DNA of 64,000 bases. Origin: a bacterium D16-50 (GTDB lineage Bacteria > Bacillota > Clostridia > Lachnospirales > Lachnospiraceae). Every line of letters begins with the position of its first letter. Position 1 is the stretch's first letter. Under the pieces are notes generated by a model that was given only the letters and a program-made list of their open reading frames with translations, did no database searches and had not been told where the DNA came from. Location of the stretch: contig RAZA01000007.1 of NCBI GenBank assembly GCA_003612485.1, positions 124,001-188,000 of the forward strand, read 5' to 3'. Position numbers and translations under genes: made by a program. Shown here one piece after another: positions 27,467-35,614 of the stretch.

Positions 27467-27501
27467 AAGGGCGTGTTTGCTTAGGTGAAGCACGCCTTTT
27501 T
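27467..27501 (+). terminator. Terminator between jag and mnmE
   Basis: GGCGTG and CACGCC (27470-27475, 27491-27496), extended by flanking A/T pairing, form a hairpin followed by TTTTT on the plus strand. Confidence 0.8.
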
Positions 27502-27527
27502 CGATATTCGATAATGAGAGGCTGTCT

Positions 27528-29033
27528 ATGTTTGAAAAAGATACTATTGCGGCGATTGCCACGGGATTGACGGATTCGGGAATAGGGATAATCAGGATAA
27601 GCGGCCCCGGAGCGGTGGAGGTGGGGGACGGTCTTTTCCGGCTGCCGGGAGGAAGATACTTCCTAAAGGATGCTGCCAGCCATGTGATGCAGTATGGTTT
27701 TGCAGTGGATAAAAACCGGAATATGGAGATAGAGGAAGACTCTGCAACTAACGGCTATGATATCATAGATGAAGTCATGGCGGTTGTTATGCGCGGCCCC
27801 AGAAGCTTTACGGGGGAGGATACGGTGGAGATCCAATGCCATGGCGGCGTGTACGTGATGCAGAGGATACTTGAGACTGCCCTGAAATGCGGGGCAAGGC
27901 TGGCGGAGCCGGGGGAGTTCACAAAGAGGGCATTTCTCAACGGCAGGATGGATCTGTCTCAGGCGGAGGCGGTGATGGATGTGATACAGTCTCAGAATCA
28001 ATATGCCCTTTCTTCCTCCGTCAATCAGCTGAAGGGGGCTCTTTCCGAAAAAATCAAAGAGCTTCGCGGGGAAATCATCTATGAGATTGCATTTATAGAG
28101 TCTGCTCTGGATGATCCGGAGCATATCAGCCTAGAAGGATATCAGGAGAAGCTGTATGGAAAGGTGGAACAGCTCCTTCACCATATCGGAAGGCTGATAG
28201 ACACAGCTTATGACGGCAAGCTTGCGAAGGAAGGAATCAATACGGTGATCGTTGGGAAACCCAATGTAGGAAAGTCTTCTCTATTGAATCGTCTGATAGG
28301 TCAGGAGAGGGCCATAGTCACCAATGTGGCGGGAACCACAAGGGATGTTCTCACAGAGAGCATAAGGCTGGGAGATATTCATCTCAACATTGTGGATACT
28401 GCAGGAATCCGCAGCACGGAAGATTACGTGGAAAAGATAGGCGTGGACAAGGCAAAAAAGTATGCTGATGAAGCGGATTTGATTCTGTATGTGGTGGATG
28501 CATCGGCTGATCTGGATGAAAATGACAGAGAGATAGCAGATTTCATAAAGAATAAAAAGAGAATTGTGCTTCTGAATAAGAGCGATCTGGAGGTAAGGGT
28601 CAAGGAAGAAGAAATGATCTCTCTGTTTGCAGGGAACGAAATCCAACATACGAAAAATCAAGAGGAAATCTTTCAGGAGAATCATTGCAAAAGAGATACC
28701 ATTCAAAAGGAAAATTTTTATATCATAAGGACCTCCGCAAAAGAGGGAGAAGGCATGGATGTCATTGAACAGACAGTAAAAAGTATGTTTTTTCATGGGG
28801 AAATAAAGAGCAGCAGTGAAGTTTTCATCACAAACATGCGCCATAAAGAAAACCTGCAGGAGGCCTATGATTCTCTTCTCCTTGTGAAAAAGAGTATTGA
28901 AGATGAAATGCCGGAGGATTTTTTTTCCATCGATCTAATGAATGCTTATGGAGCTCTGGGAAGGATCATAGGAGAAGAGGTGGAGGATGATCTTGTGGAG
29001 GAAATATTTTCCAAGTTCTGCATGGGAAAATGA
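27528..29033 (+). CDS. mnmE: tRNA modification GTPase MnmE
   Basis: The 501-residue protein works with MnmG to make the 5-(carboxymethyl)aminomethyl group at U34 of several tRNAs. G1 is GKPNVGKSSLLN, G2/G3 are TTRD and DTAGIR, G4 is NKSD, and the C-terminal catalytic Cys is in FCMGK. Between G4 and the SAKEGEG motif there is a hydrophilic insertion of about 35 residues (EIQHTKNQEEIF region) beyond the usual length. It precedes mnmG by 16 bases. Confidence 0.97.
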   Translation: MFEKDTIAAIATGLTDSGIGIIRISGPGAVEVGDGLFRLPGGRYFLKDAASHVMQYGFAVDKNRNMEIEEDSATNGYDIIDEVMAVVMRGPRSFTGEDTVEIQCHGGVYVMQRILETALKCGARLAEPGEFTKRAFLNGRMDLSQAEAVMDVIQSQNQYALSSSVNQLKGALSEKIKELRGEIIYEIAFIESALDDPEHISLEGYQEKLYGKVEQLLHHIGRLIDTAYDGKLAKEGINTVIVGKPNVGKSSLLNRLIGQERAIVTNVAGTTRDVLTESIRLGDIHLNIVDTAGIRSTEDYVEKIGVDKAKKYADEADLILYVVDASADLDENDREIADFIKNKKRIVLLNKSDLEVRVKEEEMISLFAGNEIQHTKNQEEIFQENHCKRDTIQKENFYIIRTSAKEGEGMDVIEQTVKSMFFHGEIKSSSEVFITNMRHKENLQEAYDSLLLVKKSIEDEMPEDFFSIDLMNAYGALGRIIGEEVEDDLVEEIFSKFCMGK

Positions 29034-29049
29034 TTGGGGGATCTAAGGT

Positions 29050-31041
29050 ATGGTCAAGGAATTGCGGGAAAAGGCAGATGTGTGTGTCATAGGGGCTGGT
29101 CATGCAGGGTGCGAGGCTGCACTGGCATGCGCAAGGCTGGGTTTTGAGACTATTGTATTTACGGTGAGTGTTGACAGTATAGCTTTGATGCCCTGCAACC
29201 CCAATATAGGGGGAACCTCCAAGGGACATTTGGTGAGGGAGCTGGACGCCTTGGGGGGAGAGATGGGCAAAAATATAGACAAGACCTTCATTCAGTCAAA
29301 GATGCTGAATCTTTCAAAAGGGCCGGCGGTTCATTCTCTCCGTGCTCAGGCGGATAAGGCCGATTATTCCAGAGAGATGAGAAAGGTACTGGAAAATCAA
29401 GATCGTCTGACCATCAAGCAGGCGGAGGTATGTGAGATTCTGTGGGAGGATATAAACGACTGGGATAACAATATATATGAGAGCAGTCAGGAGGAAAACC
29501 CTCAGGAAAAGGATTGTAAAAAAGAATCAGAAATAGGCAATGGAAGCCATAGAGGCAGAAAAAAGAAAGTAACGGGCGTGAAAACGTTTACGGGAAGGAT
29601 CTATGAATGCAGGGCCGTGATTCTGTGTACGGGGACTTATCTGGGGGCAAGATGCCTTTGCGGGGAGTCTATCACTTATACGGGGCCAAACGGGCTGCAG
29701 GCGGCTGCATATCTGACGGATTCTCTTAAGAAAATGGGAATAGAGCTGAGGCGGTTCAAGACGGGAACTCCTGCCAGAATGGACGGACGCAGCATAGATT
29801 ATTCCAAGATGGAGGAACAGAGAGGAGACGAGAAGGTGGTTCCCTTTTCCTTTTCCACTGATCCAAAGACCGTGCAGAAGGAGCAGGTATCCTGCTGGCT
29901 GACTTATACCAATGAGAGGACTCATGATATCATTAGGAACAATCTGGACAGATCCCCTATCTACGCAGGCATCATAGAGGGAACGGGACCAAGATACTGT
30001 CCTTCTATTGAGGACAAGGTTGTAAAATTTGCGGAAAAGGAGAGACATCAGGTTTTTCTGGAGCCTGAAGGACTTCACACAAACGAGATGTATGTGGGAG
30101 GAATGTCCTCGTCATTGCCGGAGGATGTGCAGCTTGCCATGTATCGGACGGTTCCGGGACTTGAAAACTGCAGGATCGTTAGAAATGCCTATGCCATTGA
30201 GTATGACTGTATCAATGCAAGACAGCTGAAGAGAACGTTGGAATTCAAGGACATAGAGGGGCTGTTCAGCGGCGGGCAGTTCAATGGCAGCAGCGGGTAT
30301 GAGGAAGCGGCTTGTCAGGGGCTGGTGGCCGGGGTCAATGCAGCTATGCTTCTGATGGGAAAGGAACCTATGATCATCGATAGGTCCGAAGGATACATCG
30401 GTGTGCTTATAGACGATCTGGTTACGAAGGATAATAGAGAGCCTTATCGGATGATGACTTCCCGCGCGGAGTATCGGCTGCTTCTGCGTCAGGATAACGC
30501 GGATCTTCGGCTGCGGAAAAAGGGATATGAGGCGGGACTGGTCTCCTCTGAGGAGTATCAGGCTCTGGCGCAGAAGACGAGCCTGATAAAGGGGGAAGTG
30601 GAGAGGCTGAAAAATACCATGATGGGAGCCAATCGGGAGATGCAGGAATTCCTTGAGGCTCATGGAAGTTCTTCTCTTAAGACTGCTGCCAGTCTGGCGG
30701 AACTGCTGTGCCGCCCGGAGCTTTCCTATGAGGACCTAAAGGAAATCGATAGGGAAAGAAGACCTCTTCCGGAAGCGGTGCTTGAGCAGGTGGAGATTGA
30801 AATCAAATATGAAGGCTATATCCTAAGGCAGAAACGTCAGGTGGAGCAGTATAAGAAGATGGAGAAAAAGCTGATCCCTGAGAATATTGATTATGACAAA
30901 GTCATTTCCCTGAGGCTGGAGGCCAGACAGAACCTGAAGCTTTTTCGTCCGGCGTCCATCGGACAGGCTTCCAGAATTTCAGGGGTTTCCCCTGCGGATG
31001 TGTCGGTGCTGCTGGTATATCTGGAACATTATGGAAAATAG
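29050..31041 (+). CDS. mnmG: tRNA uridine-5-carboxymethylaminomethyl modification enzyme MnmG
   Basis: The 663-residue FAD protein is the partner of MnmE. The dinucleotide motif is [17 protein letters not shown] near residue 15, followed by [16 protein letters not shown]. The usual length is about 625-635. The excess is a hydrophilic insertion near residues 138-175 ([11 protein letters not shown] region) before the conserved VTGVKTF. The end [16 protein letters not shown] is typical. In many Firmicutes rsmG follows directly; here it is 13 kb away. Confidence 0.97.
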   Translation: MVKELREKADVCVIGAGHAGCEAALACARLGFETIVFTVSVDSIALMPCNPNIGGTSKGHLVRELDALGGEMGKNIDKTFIQSKMLNLSKGPAVHSLRAQADKADYSREMRKVLENQDRLTIKQAEVCEILWEDINDWDNNIYESSQEENPQEKDCKKESEIGNGSHRGRKKKVTGVKTFTGRIYECRAVILCTGTYLGARCLCGESITYTGPNGLQAAAYLTDSLKKMGIELRRFKTGTPARMDGRSIDYSKMEEQRGDEKVVPFSFSTDPKTVQKEQVSCWLTYTNERTHDIIRNNLDRSPIYAGIIEGTGPRYCPSIEDKVVKFAEKERHQVFLEPEGLHTNEMYVGGMSSSLPEDVQLAMYRTVPGLENCRIVRNAYAIEYDCINARQLKRTLEFKDIEGLFSGGQFNGSSGYEEAACQGLVAGVNAAMLLMGKEPMIIDRSEGYIGVLIDDLVTKDNREPYRMMTSRAEYRLLLRQDNADLRLRKKGYEAGLVSSEEYQALAQKTSLIKGEVERLKNTMMGANREMQEFLEAHGSSSLKTAASLAELLCRPELSYEDLKEIDRERRPLPEAVLEQVEIEIKYEGYILRQKRQVEQYKKMEKKLIPENIDYDKVISLRLEARQNLKLFRPASIGQASRISGVSPADVSVLLVYLEHYGK

Positions 31042-31067
31042 CGTGGGACGGGTGATCAATACCCTTG

Positions 31068-31376
31068 TCAACACTTCCACTGGTATTTTTTCATGTCCAC
31101 GCAGGCATTATCCTTTAGCTTTACGCCCTCGGACTCCAGCAGCTGGCGCTGTTCATAGAAATAGGGCGCCAGCCTGCCGGCATGATTCACTACCCGGTGG
31201 CAGGGGTATTTTCCATAGTATTGGGCCATGCTGAGGACTTTTCCTACCAGTCTGGAATTGTTGTCCCTGCCTATGAGCCTTGCGATCTGCCCATAGGAGG
31301 CTACGGTGCCCTTTGGAATTTCTTCTACTACAGAGAGAATTTCGTAGATCAGTTCTTCTGACAAGACGGCGCTCAT
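31068..31376 (-). CDS. MGMT-family DNA repair-like protein (short form)
   Basis: The 102-residue protein is an isolated C-terminal methyltransferase-like domain: IPKGTVASYGQIARLIG and KYPCHRVVN with the acceptor Cys present. Alkyltransferase-like (ATL) proteins of similar size usually replace that Cys, so this one may retain transfer activity. The N-terminal domain is absent. It is convergent with mnmG and 53 bases downstream of another MGMT-family gene, probably in one transcript. Confidence 0.85.
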   Translation of the reverse strand: MSAVLSEELIYEILSVVEEIPKGTVASYGQIARLIGRDNNSRLVGKVLSMAQYYGKYPCHRVVNHAGRLAPYFYEQRQLLESEGVKLKDNACVDMKKYQWKC

Positions 31377-31429
31377 ATTCTTTTCTCCTTTTGGAATCGG
31401 TATTTTTGCCGGCAGATAGATTCTGAATT

Positions 31430-31936
31430 CTATTTATGAGCCCTTTCCATGGCCAGCAGTTTTTCTTTTTTATCCGTTCCTCCCGCGTAGCCGGTGAGAC
31501 TTCCGCCTGCTCCCACCACTCTATGGCAGGGTATGATCAGGGAAATGGGATTGTGGCCTACGGCGTTGCCCACAGCCCGGGGGGATGCTGAAAGGCCGTT
31601 CCTATCTCTGGTAATTTTCTTTGCAATCTGCCCATACTCAATAGTCTGCCCATAGGGAATGGTCATCAGGACTTCCCAGACGGTTTTTCTGAATTCTGTT
31701 GTTTCCATGGCCAGAGGCGGGGTAAAATCCGGTATGCTGCCGCTGAAGTAAATGTCCAGCCATCTTTTTGCTTCGTTGAGGACATCCGTTTCCCCCTCTC
31801 TATACTCCGCCGTCAAAGTGGATGCAAAATATTTTTGTCCGGTGAACCATAGACCTTTTAACGCCCTTCCGTCGCCGGCCAAAAGGATCCGGCCAAGAGG
31901 CGATTCATAATATTGTATATAATCCATTCCGTCCAT
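31430..31936 (-). CDS. ogt: Methylated-DNA--protein-cysteine methyltransferase
   Basis: The 168-residue protein repairs O6-alkylguanine by suicide transfer to Cys. The active site is IPCHRVVGAGGSLTGYAGG and the winged-helix region reads IPYGQTIEYGQIAKKI. The N-terminal domain (YYESPLGRILLAGD) is present, so this is a full-size Ogt. A start at the ATG at 31927 is also possible. It precedes the short MGMT-family gene. Confidence 0.93.
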   Translation of the reverse strand: MDGMDYIQYYESPLGRILLAGDGRALKGLWFTGQKYFASTLTAEYREGETDVLNEAKRWLDIYFSGSIPDFTPPLAMETTEFRKTVWEVLMTIPYGQTIEYGQIAKKITRDRNGLSASPRAVGNAVGHNPISLIIPCHRVVGAGGSLTGYAGGTDKKEKLLAMERAHK

Positions 31937-32195
31937 CTCTCCAGTCTATTTATTCTCATAAATTCTTTTGTTTGATGCAATGATTATACCGTCAAATGTC
32001 TTGTTGATCAATGATATAACCGGAGAACTTTATATTTTCATGCCAGTTCCTCTGTGCATTTATGGCAATATATAGAGACATTTTTGGCAGAATCATCAAC
32101 AAAGTGTATAATACAATATGGAATAAATCTGCTATAAAAGAAAATTTTATGAAGAATATATTAACTTTTCTTGTAGTTTATTTGCAGTTTGTTTT

Positions 32196-32305
32196 TTATG
32201 GTATAATATCGAAACAGAAGGACACTGTTTCGACTTTTGATTCCATGTGCGCCAGAGCGCACGAAATTATGGTATAATATCGAAACAGAAGGGCATTGTT
32301 TCGAC
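32196..32305 (+). promoter_or_regulatory. Duplicated 39-base promoter/operator-like element
   Basis: Two copies at 32196-32234 and 32267-32305 match at 37 of 39 bases. Each begins TTATGGTATAATATCG and holds an inverted repeat (TCGAAACAG and CTGTTTCGA in the first copy). TATAAT is at 32202 and 32273, but no good -35 is seen. A separate hairpin (GTGCGC and GCGCAC) lies at 32247-32262 between them. The second copy ends 31 bases before the alarmone synthetase start. The rest of the 31937-32336 gap is AT-rich with nothing recognisable. Confidence 0.6.
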
Positions 32306-32336
32306 AGCACTAAAAGTATTAGGAGGTTGTATTTAA

Positions 32337-32993
32337 ATGAATGATATCAAGGATTTGGCGGCCTGCGGTATACCCGTAGGATTTCCCACTTCTGTGGAAC
32401 AGATCAGGGAGATGACCATGCTTTATTCCTGCGCCATGCGGGAGGTCTGCACCAAGCTGGAAAATCTGAGTCAGGAATTCGAGCTGAACAAGGCCCGGAA
32501 TCCCATACAGCACATCAATCATAGACTGAAAAGGCTGGAGAGTATACGCAATAAGATGATACAGCGAGATCTTCCGCTGGAATACGAGACCATGAGAGAC
32601 GAGATCACGGATATTGCCGGAATCAGGGTGATCTGCTCTTATATCAATGATATCTATGCCATATCGAATATGCTGAAGCAACAAGATGATCTTTTGATCG
32701 TGAGGGAAAAAGACTACATAGCAAACCCTAAGGTCAACGGATACAGAAGCTATCATTTGATAGTAGCCATACCTGTTTTTTTGTCCTCGGAAAAGCAGAT
32801 CATACCTGTGGAGATACAAATGCGCACCATAGCCATGGATTTCTGGGCCAGTCTGGAGCATCAGCTGCGGTACAAATCCCAATCGAAGGTTTCCGATTCC
32901 ACCAGACAGCGGCTGACCAATATAGCCGAGGATACCTTTCGGGCCGATCTGGAGATGCAGCAGATTTATGAGGAGATATCCGCCATCGGATAA
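32337..32993 (+). CDS. Small alarmone synthetase (RelA/SpoT synthetase domain)
   Basis: The 218-residue protein consists of one (p)ppGpp synthetase domain with helices at each end, the RelQ/YjbM-type layout. Motifs visible are ITDIAGIRVICSYINDIY, NPKVNGYRSYHLIV and PVEIQMRTIAMDFWASLEHQ. No hydrolase or ACT domain is present. AGGAGG precedes the ATG. The duplicated palindromic element upstream suggests its own control. RelQ or RelP type is not assigned. Confidence 0.92.
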   Translation: MNDIKDLAACGIPVGFPTSVEQIREMTMLYSCAMREVCTKLENLSQEFELNKARNPIQHINHRLKRLESIRNKMIQRDLPLEYETMRDEITDIAGIRVICSYINDIYAISNMLKQQDDLLIVREKDYIANPKVNGYRSYHLIVAIPVFLSSEKQIIPVEIQMRTIAMDFWASLEHQLRYKSQSKVSDSTRQRLTNIAEDTFRADLEMQQIYEEISAIG

Positions 32994-33080
32994 AAGAAAG
33001 TGCAATAAAAGAATCATAAATGAGGGTATTATCAAAAAATAATTGTGGGGGAGTGTGTCTTCCAAGGAAAGGGGCAGAAA

Positions 33081-35519
33081 ATGAACGACAAAACTTTGGC
33101 TGTGGATTCTGAGCTGGAGGGAGAAATTTTTCCGGATGATGAAGAGATGGATGATGAATTGGTAGAAGATGAGGACATTGAAGAGGAATTGATGGAGGAT
33201 GAGGAGATTGAAGAGGACGAAATAGAAGAAATAGGAGAGGATGATGAAGAAATAGAAGAGTCAGAAGAGGAGCTGTTAAGGAAATTGTGCGGCGAAGAGC
33301 TTGGAGGCGAGGAGCAGCCGGAGGACGAGCTTTCCGAGGAAGATCTAATCTTTGTCATGGATCTGGCCATGAACGGGCCGGATAATATCAAAAGAATGGC
33401 AGAATCCGGGGATGCGGCGGCACAGGATAGGCTGGGTGATTGCTATAAGCGTGGCATTGGTGTGAAAAAGGACTATGCCGCCGCCGTGGCCTGGTATCGG
33501 AAGTCAGCGGCTCAGGGCAATTCCGCTGCCCAGCGCAGTCTGGGCTACTGTTATGATTACGGAGAAGGAGTAAAACTTGACAAGGAGCGGGCGGTTTATT
33601 GGTACAAGAAATCCGCAGCTGGCGGAGACGTGGACGCTCAGCGGAATCTTGGAAACTGCTATTATTATGGAGAAGGCGTAGAAAAGGATTTTAAGAAGGC
33701 GTTTTGTTGGTATAAGATTGCCGCGCAGAAGGGACATCCCAATGCCCAGTGCAGTCTGGGAGTATGCTACGAATGTGGAAGAGGCGTAGAAAAAAACGAG
33801 GAGAAGGCTGTCAGATGGTATGAGAGGGCGGCCCGTCAGGGGGATGATTGCGGGCTGTATAATCTGGGACTCTGCTATGTCAACGGGCAGGGCGTGGAGA
33901 AGGATGAGGAAAAAGGGGCGGAGTATATAGAACGGGCGGCGAAAATGGGCAATACAAGGGCTCAGTATAGCTTAGGCGTGTGCTATGAGATAGGCAGGGG
34001 TAAGGAAAAGGATGACGCCGCTTCCTTGTTCTGGTACACGAAATCGGCGGAGCAGGGCGACCCGGAGGCACAAAACGAGGTTGGGGTGAATTATCAGCTG
34101 GGAATCGGCACAGAGCAGGATTATAAAAAAGCCGTGAAATGGTATCAAAAGGCCGCGGGACAGAATTATGCGGAGGCACAGTACAATCTGGGATGCTGTT
34201 ACGATGAAGGGTATGGCGTAAAGCAGAGTGATAAGCAGGCCATGAAATGGTATCAGAAGGCTGCGGAGCAGAATCATGCCAAGGCCCAGTTTAATCTTGG
34301 CAATTGCTATGACAAGGGTCAGGGGGGAAAGAAGGATTACGAGAAGGCTGCAATGTGGTATAGAAAGGCGGCGGAACAAAACTATGATAGGGCTCAGTTT
34401 TGTCTGGGCTGGTTTTACGAGCATGGCCGCAGTGTAGAGCAGGATTACGAGAAGGCTGCAATGTGGTATACTCTGAGTGCAGAACAAGGCTATTCGGATG
34501 CCCAGTGCAGTCTGGGCCAGTGCTATGAGCTGGGCCGGGGTGTTGATCAGGATTATGGGCAGGCTCTGAAATGGTATCGGGCCGCCGCAGAGCAGGAGGA
34601 CGCGGACGCCCAGTACAAAATGGGTTGGTTCTATGAGAAGGGCCTTGGAGTAAACAAGAATATCAAAAAGGCCTTGAAATGGTTTGAAAAGGCTGCCGTT
34701 TTGGGCAATATGCACGCTCAGTTTTCCATGGGGCATTATTATGAGGTGGGAGAGGGCGTGAAGCAGGATTACGCCAAAGCTGTCAAATGGTATGAGAAGG
34801 CTGCGGAGCAGGGCCATGAGGACGCCCAGTATAATCTGGGAGTATATTATAAAAAAGGCGTAGGCGTGAATCAGGACTATGGCAAGGCTGCAGAGTGGTA
34901 CGGGCAGGCTGCGGAGCAGGGGGATGCCCAGTCCCAGTATAATCTGGGGTATTTGTATGACAAAGGTTTGGGTATGAGACAGGATTCCGAGAAGGCGGCC
35001 CAGTTGTATATGAAGGCTGCGGAGCAGGGAGATGCTGATGCCCAGTATAATTTGGGACTTTGCTACAGCAGCGGCGCCGGAGTGGATCAGGACGATATGA
35101 AGGCTGCTCAGTGGTATAAGAAGGCTGCGGAGCAGGGCCATGCTCATGCCCAGTACATGCTGGGACTCTGCTATCTGAACGGAGAGGGTGTGAAGCAGGA
35201 CAGCGTGCAGGCGGCCCAGTGGAGTTTCAAGGCGGTTCAACAAAACGATGCGGACGCAATGTTCATTCTGGGATACTGTTTTGAGAAGGGAGAGGGCGTG
35301 AGGCAGGACATTGTCAATGCCGTCAAATTATATTACAATGCAGCTCAGGGGGGGAACGCCGACGCGCAGTTCAATGTGGGCCGCATGTTTGAGTCGGGTC
35401 AGTATCCGGGGGTGCCGCAGAATAAGCAGGAGGCCGTAAAGTGGTATACCATGGCTGCGGAGCAGGGCAATCAGAACGCCGTCGATGCCTTAAGGTGGAT
35501 GGACGGCGATCTGCTGTAA
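33081..35519 (+). CDS. Sel1-like repeat protein with acidic N-terminus
   Basis: The 812-residue product has no signal peptide or membrane segment. An acidic stretch fills residues 9-90 (runs of Glu and Asp). From about residue 105 there are 19 complete 36-residue Sel1-like repeats plus a short last one, with the pattern AQYNLGxCYxxGxGVxxDxxKAxxWYxKAAEQG. Such solenoids bind other proteins; no enzymatic domain is seen. The ATG at 33081 follows GGAAAGGGG; an in-frame start 12 codons earlier is possible. It stands just after the alarmone synthetase, but a link is not shown. Confidence 0.9.
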   Translation: MNDKTLAVDSELEGEIFPDDEEMDDELVEDEDIEEELMEDEEIEEDEIEEIGEDDEEIEESEEELLRKLCGEELGGEEQPEDELSEEDLIFVMDLAMNGPDNIKRMAESGDAAAQDRLGDCYKRGIGVKKDYAAAVAWYRKSAAQGNSAAQRSLGYCYDYGEGVKLDKERAVYWYKKSAAGGDVDAQRNLGNCYYYGEGVEKDFKKAFCWYKIAAQKGHPNAQCSLGVCYECGRGVEKNEEKAVRWYERAARQGDDCGLYNLGLCYVNGQGVEKDEEKGAEYIERAAKMGNTRAQYSLGVCYEIGRGKEKDDAASLFWYTKSAEQGDPEAQNEVGVNYQLGIGTEQDYKKAVKWYQKAAGQNYAEAQYNLGCCYDEGYGVKQSDKQAMKWYQKAAEQNHAKAQFNLGNCYDKGQGGKKDYEKAAMWYRKAAEQNYDRAQFCLGWFYEHGRSVEQDYEKAAMWYTLSAEQGYSDAQCSLGQCYELGRGVDQDYGQALKWYRAAAEQEDADAQYKMGWFYEKGLGVNKNIKKALKWFEKAAVLGNMHAQFSMGHYYEVGEGVKQDYAKAVKWYEKAAEQGHEDAQYNLGVYYKKGVGVNQDYGKAAEWYGQAAEQGDAQSQYNLGYLYDKGLGMRQDSEKAAQLYMKAAEQGDADAQYNLGLCYSSGAGVDQDDMKAAQWYKKAAEQGHAHAQYMLGLCYLNGEGVKQDSVQAAQWSFKAVQQNDADAMFILGYCFEKGEGVRQDIVNAVKLYYNAAQGGNADAQFNVGRMFESGQYPGVPQNKQEAVKWYTMAAEQGNQNAVDALRWMDGDLL

Positions 35520-35551
35520 TATTTTTTTGTAAGTCTGCTGTGATCCTTGTC

Positions 35552-35598
35552 CCTGCCCGCTGTGATTTGGCGGAATAAGCTGCAGGGGGCAGGTTTTT
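35552..35598 (+). terminator. Terminator after the Sel1 protein
   Basis: CCTGCCC (35552-35558) pairs with GGGCAGG (35587-35593), followed by TTTTT. Confidence 0.7.
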
Positions 35599-35614
35599 CG
35601 GGGAGCGCTGCCGC

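Noticed and set aside
33972..35243. 423-codon open frame on the minus strand
   Set aside because: It is antisense to the Sel1 repeats; the repeat structure keeps the opposite frame open, and there is no ribosome-binding site.
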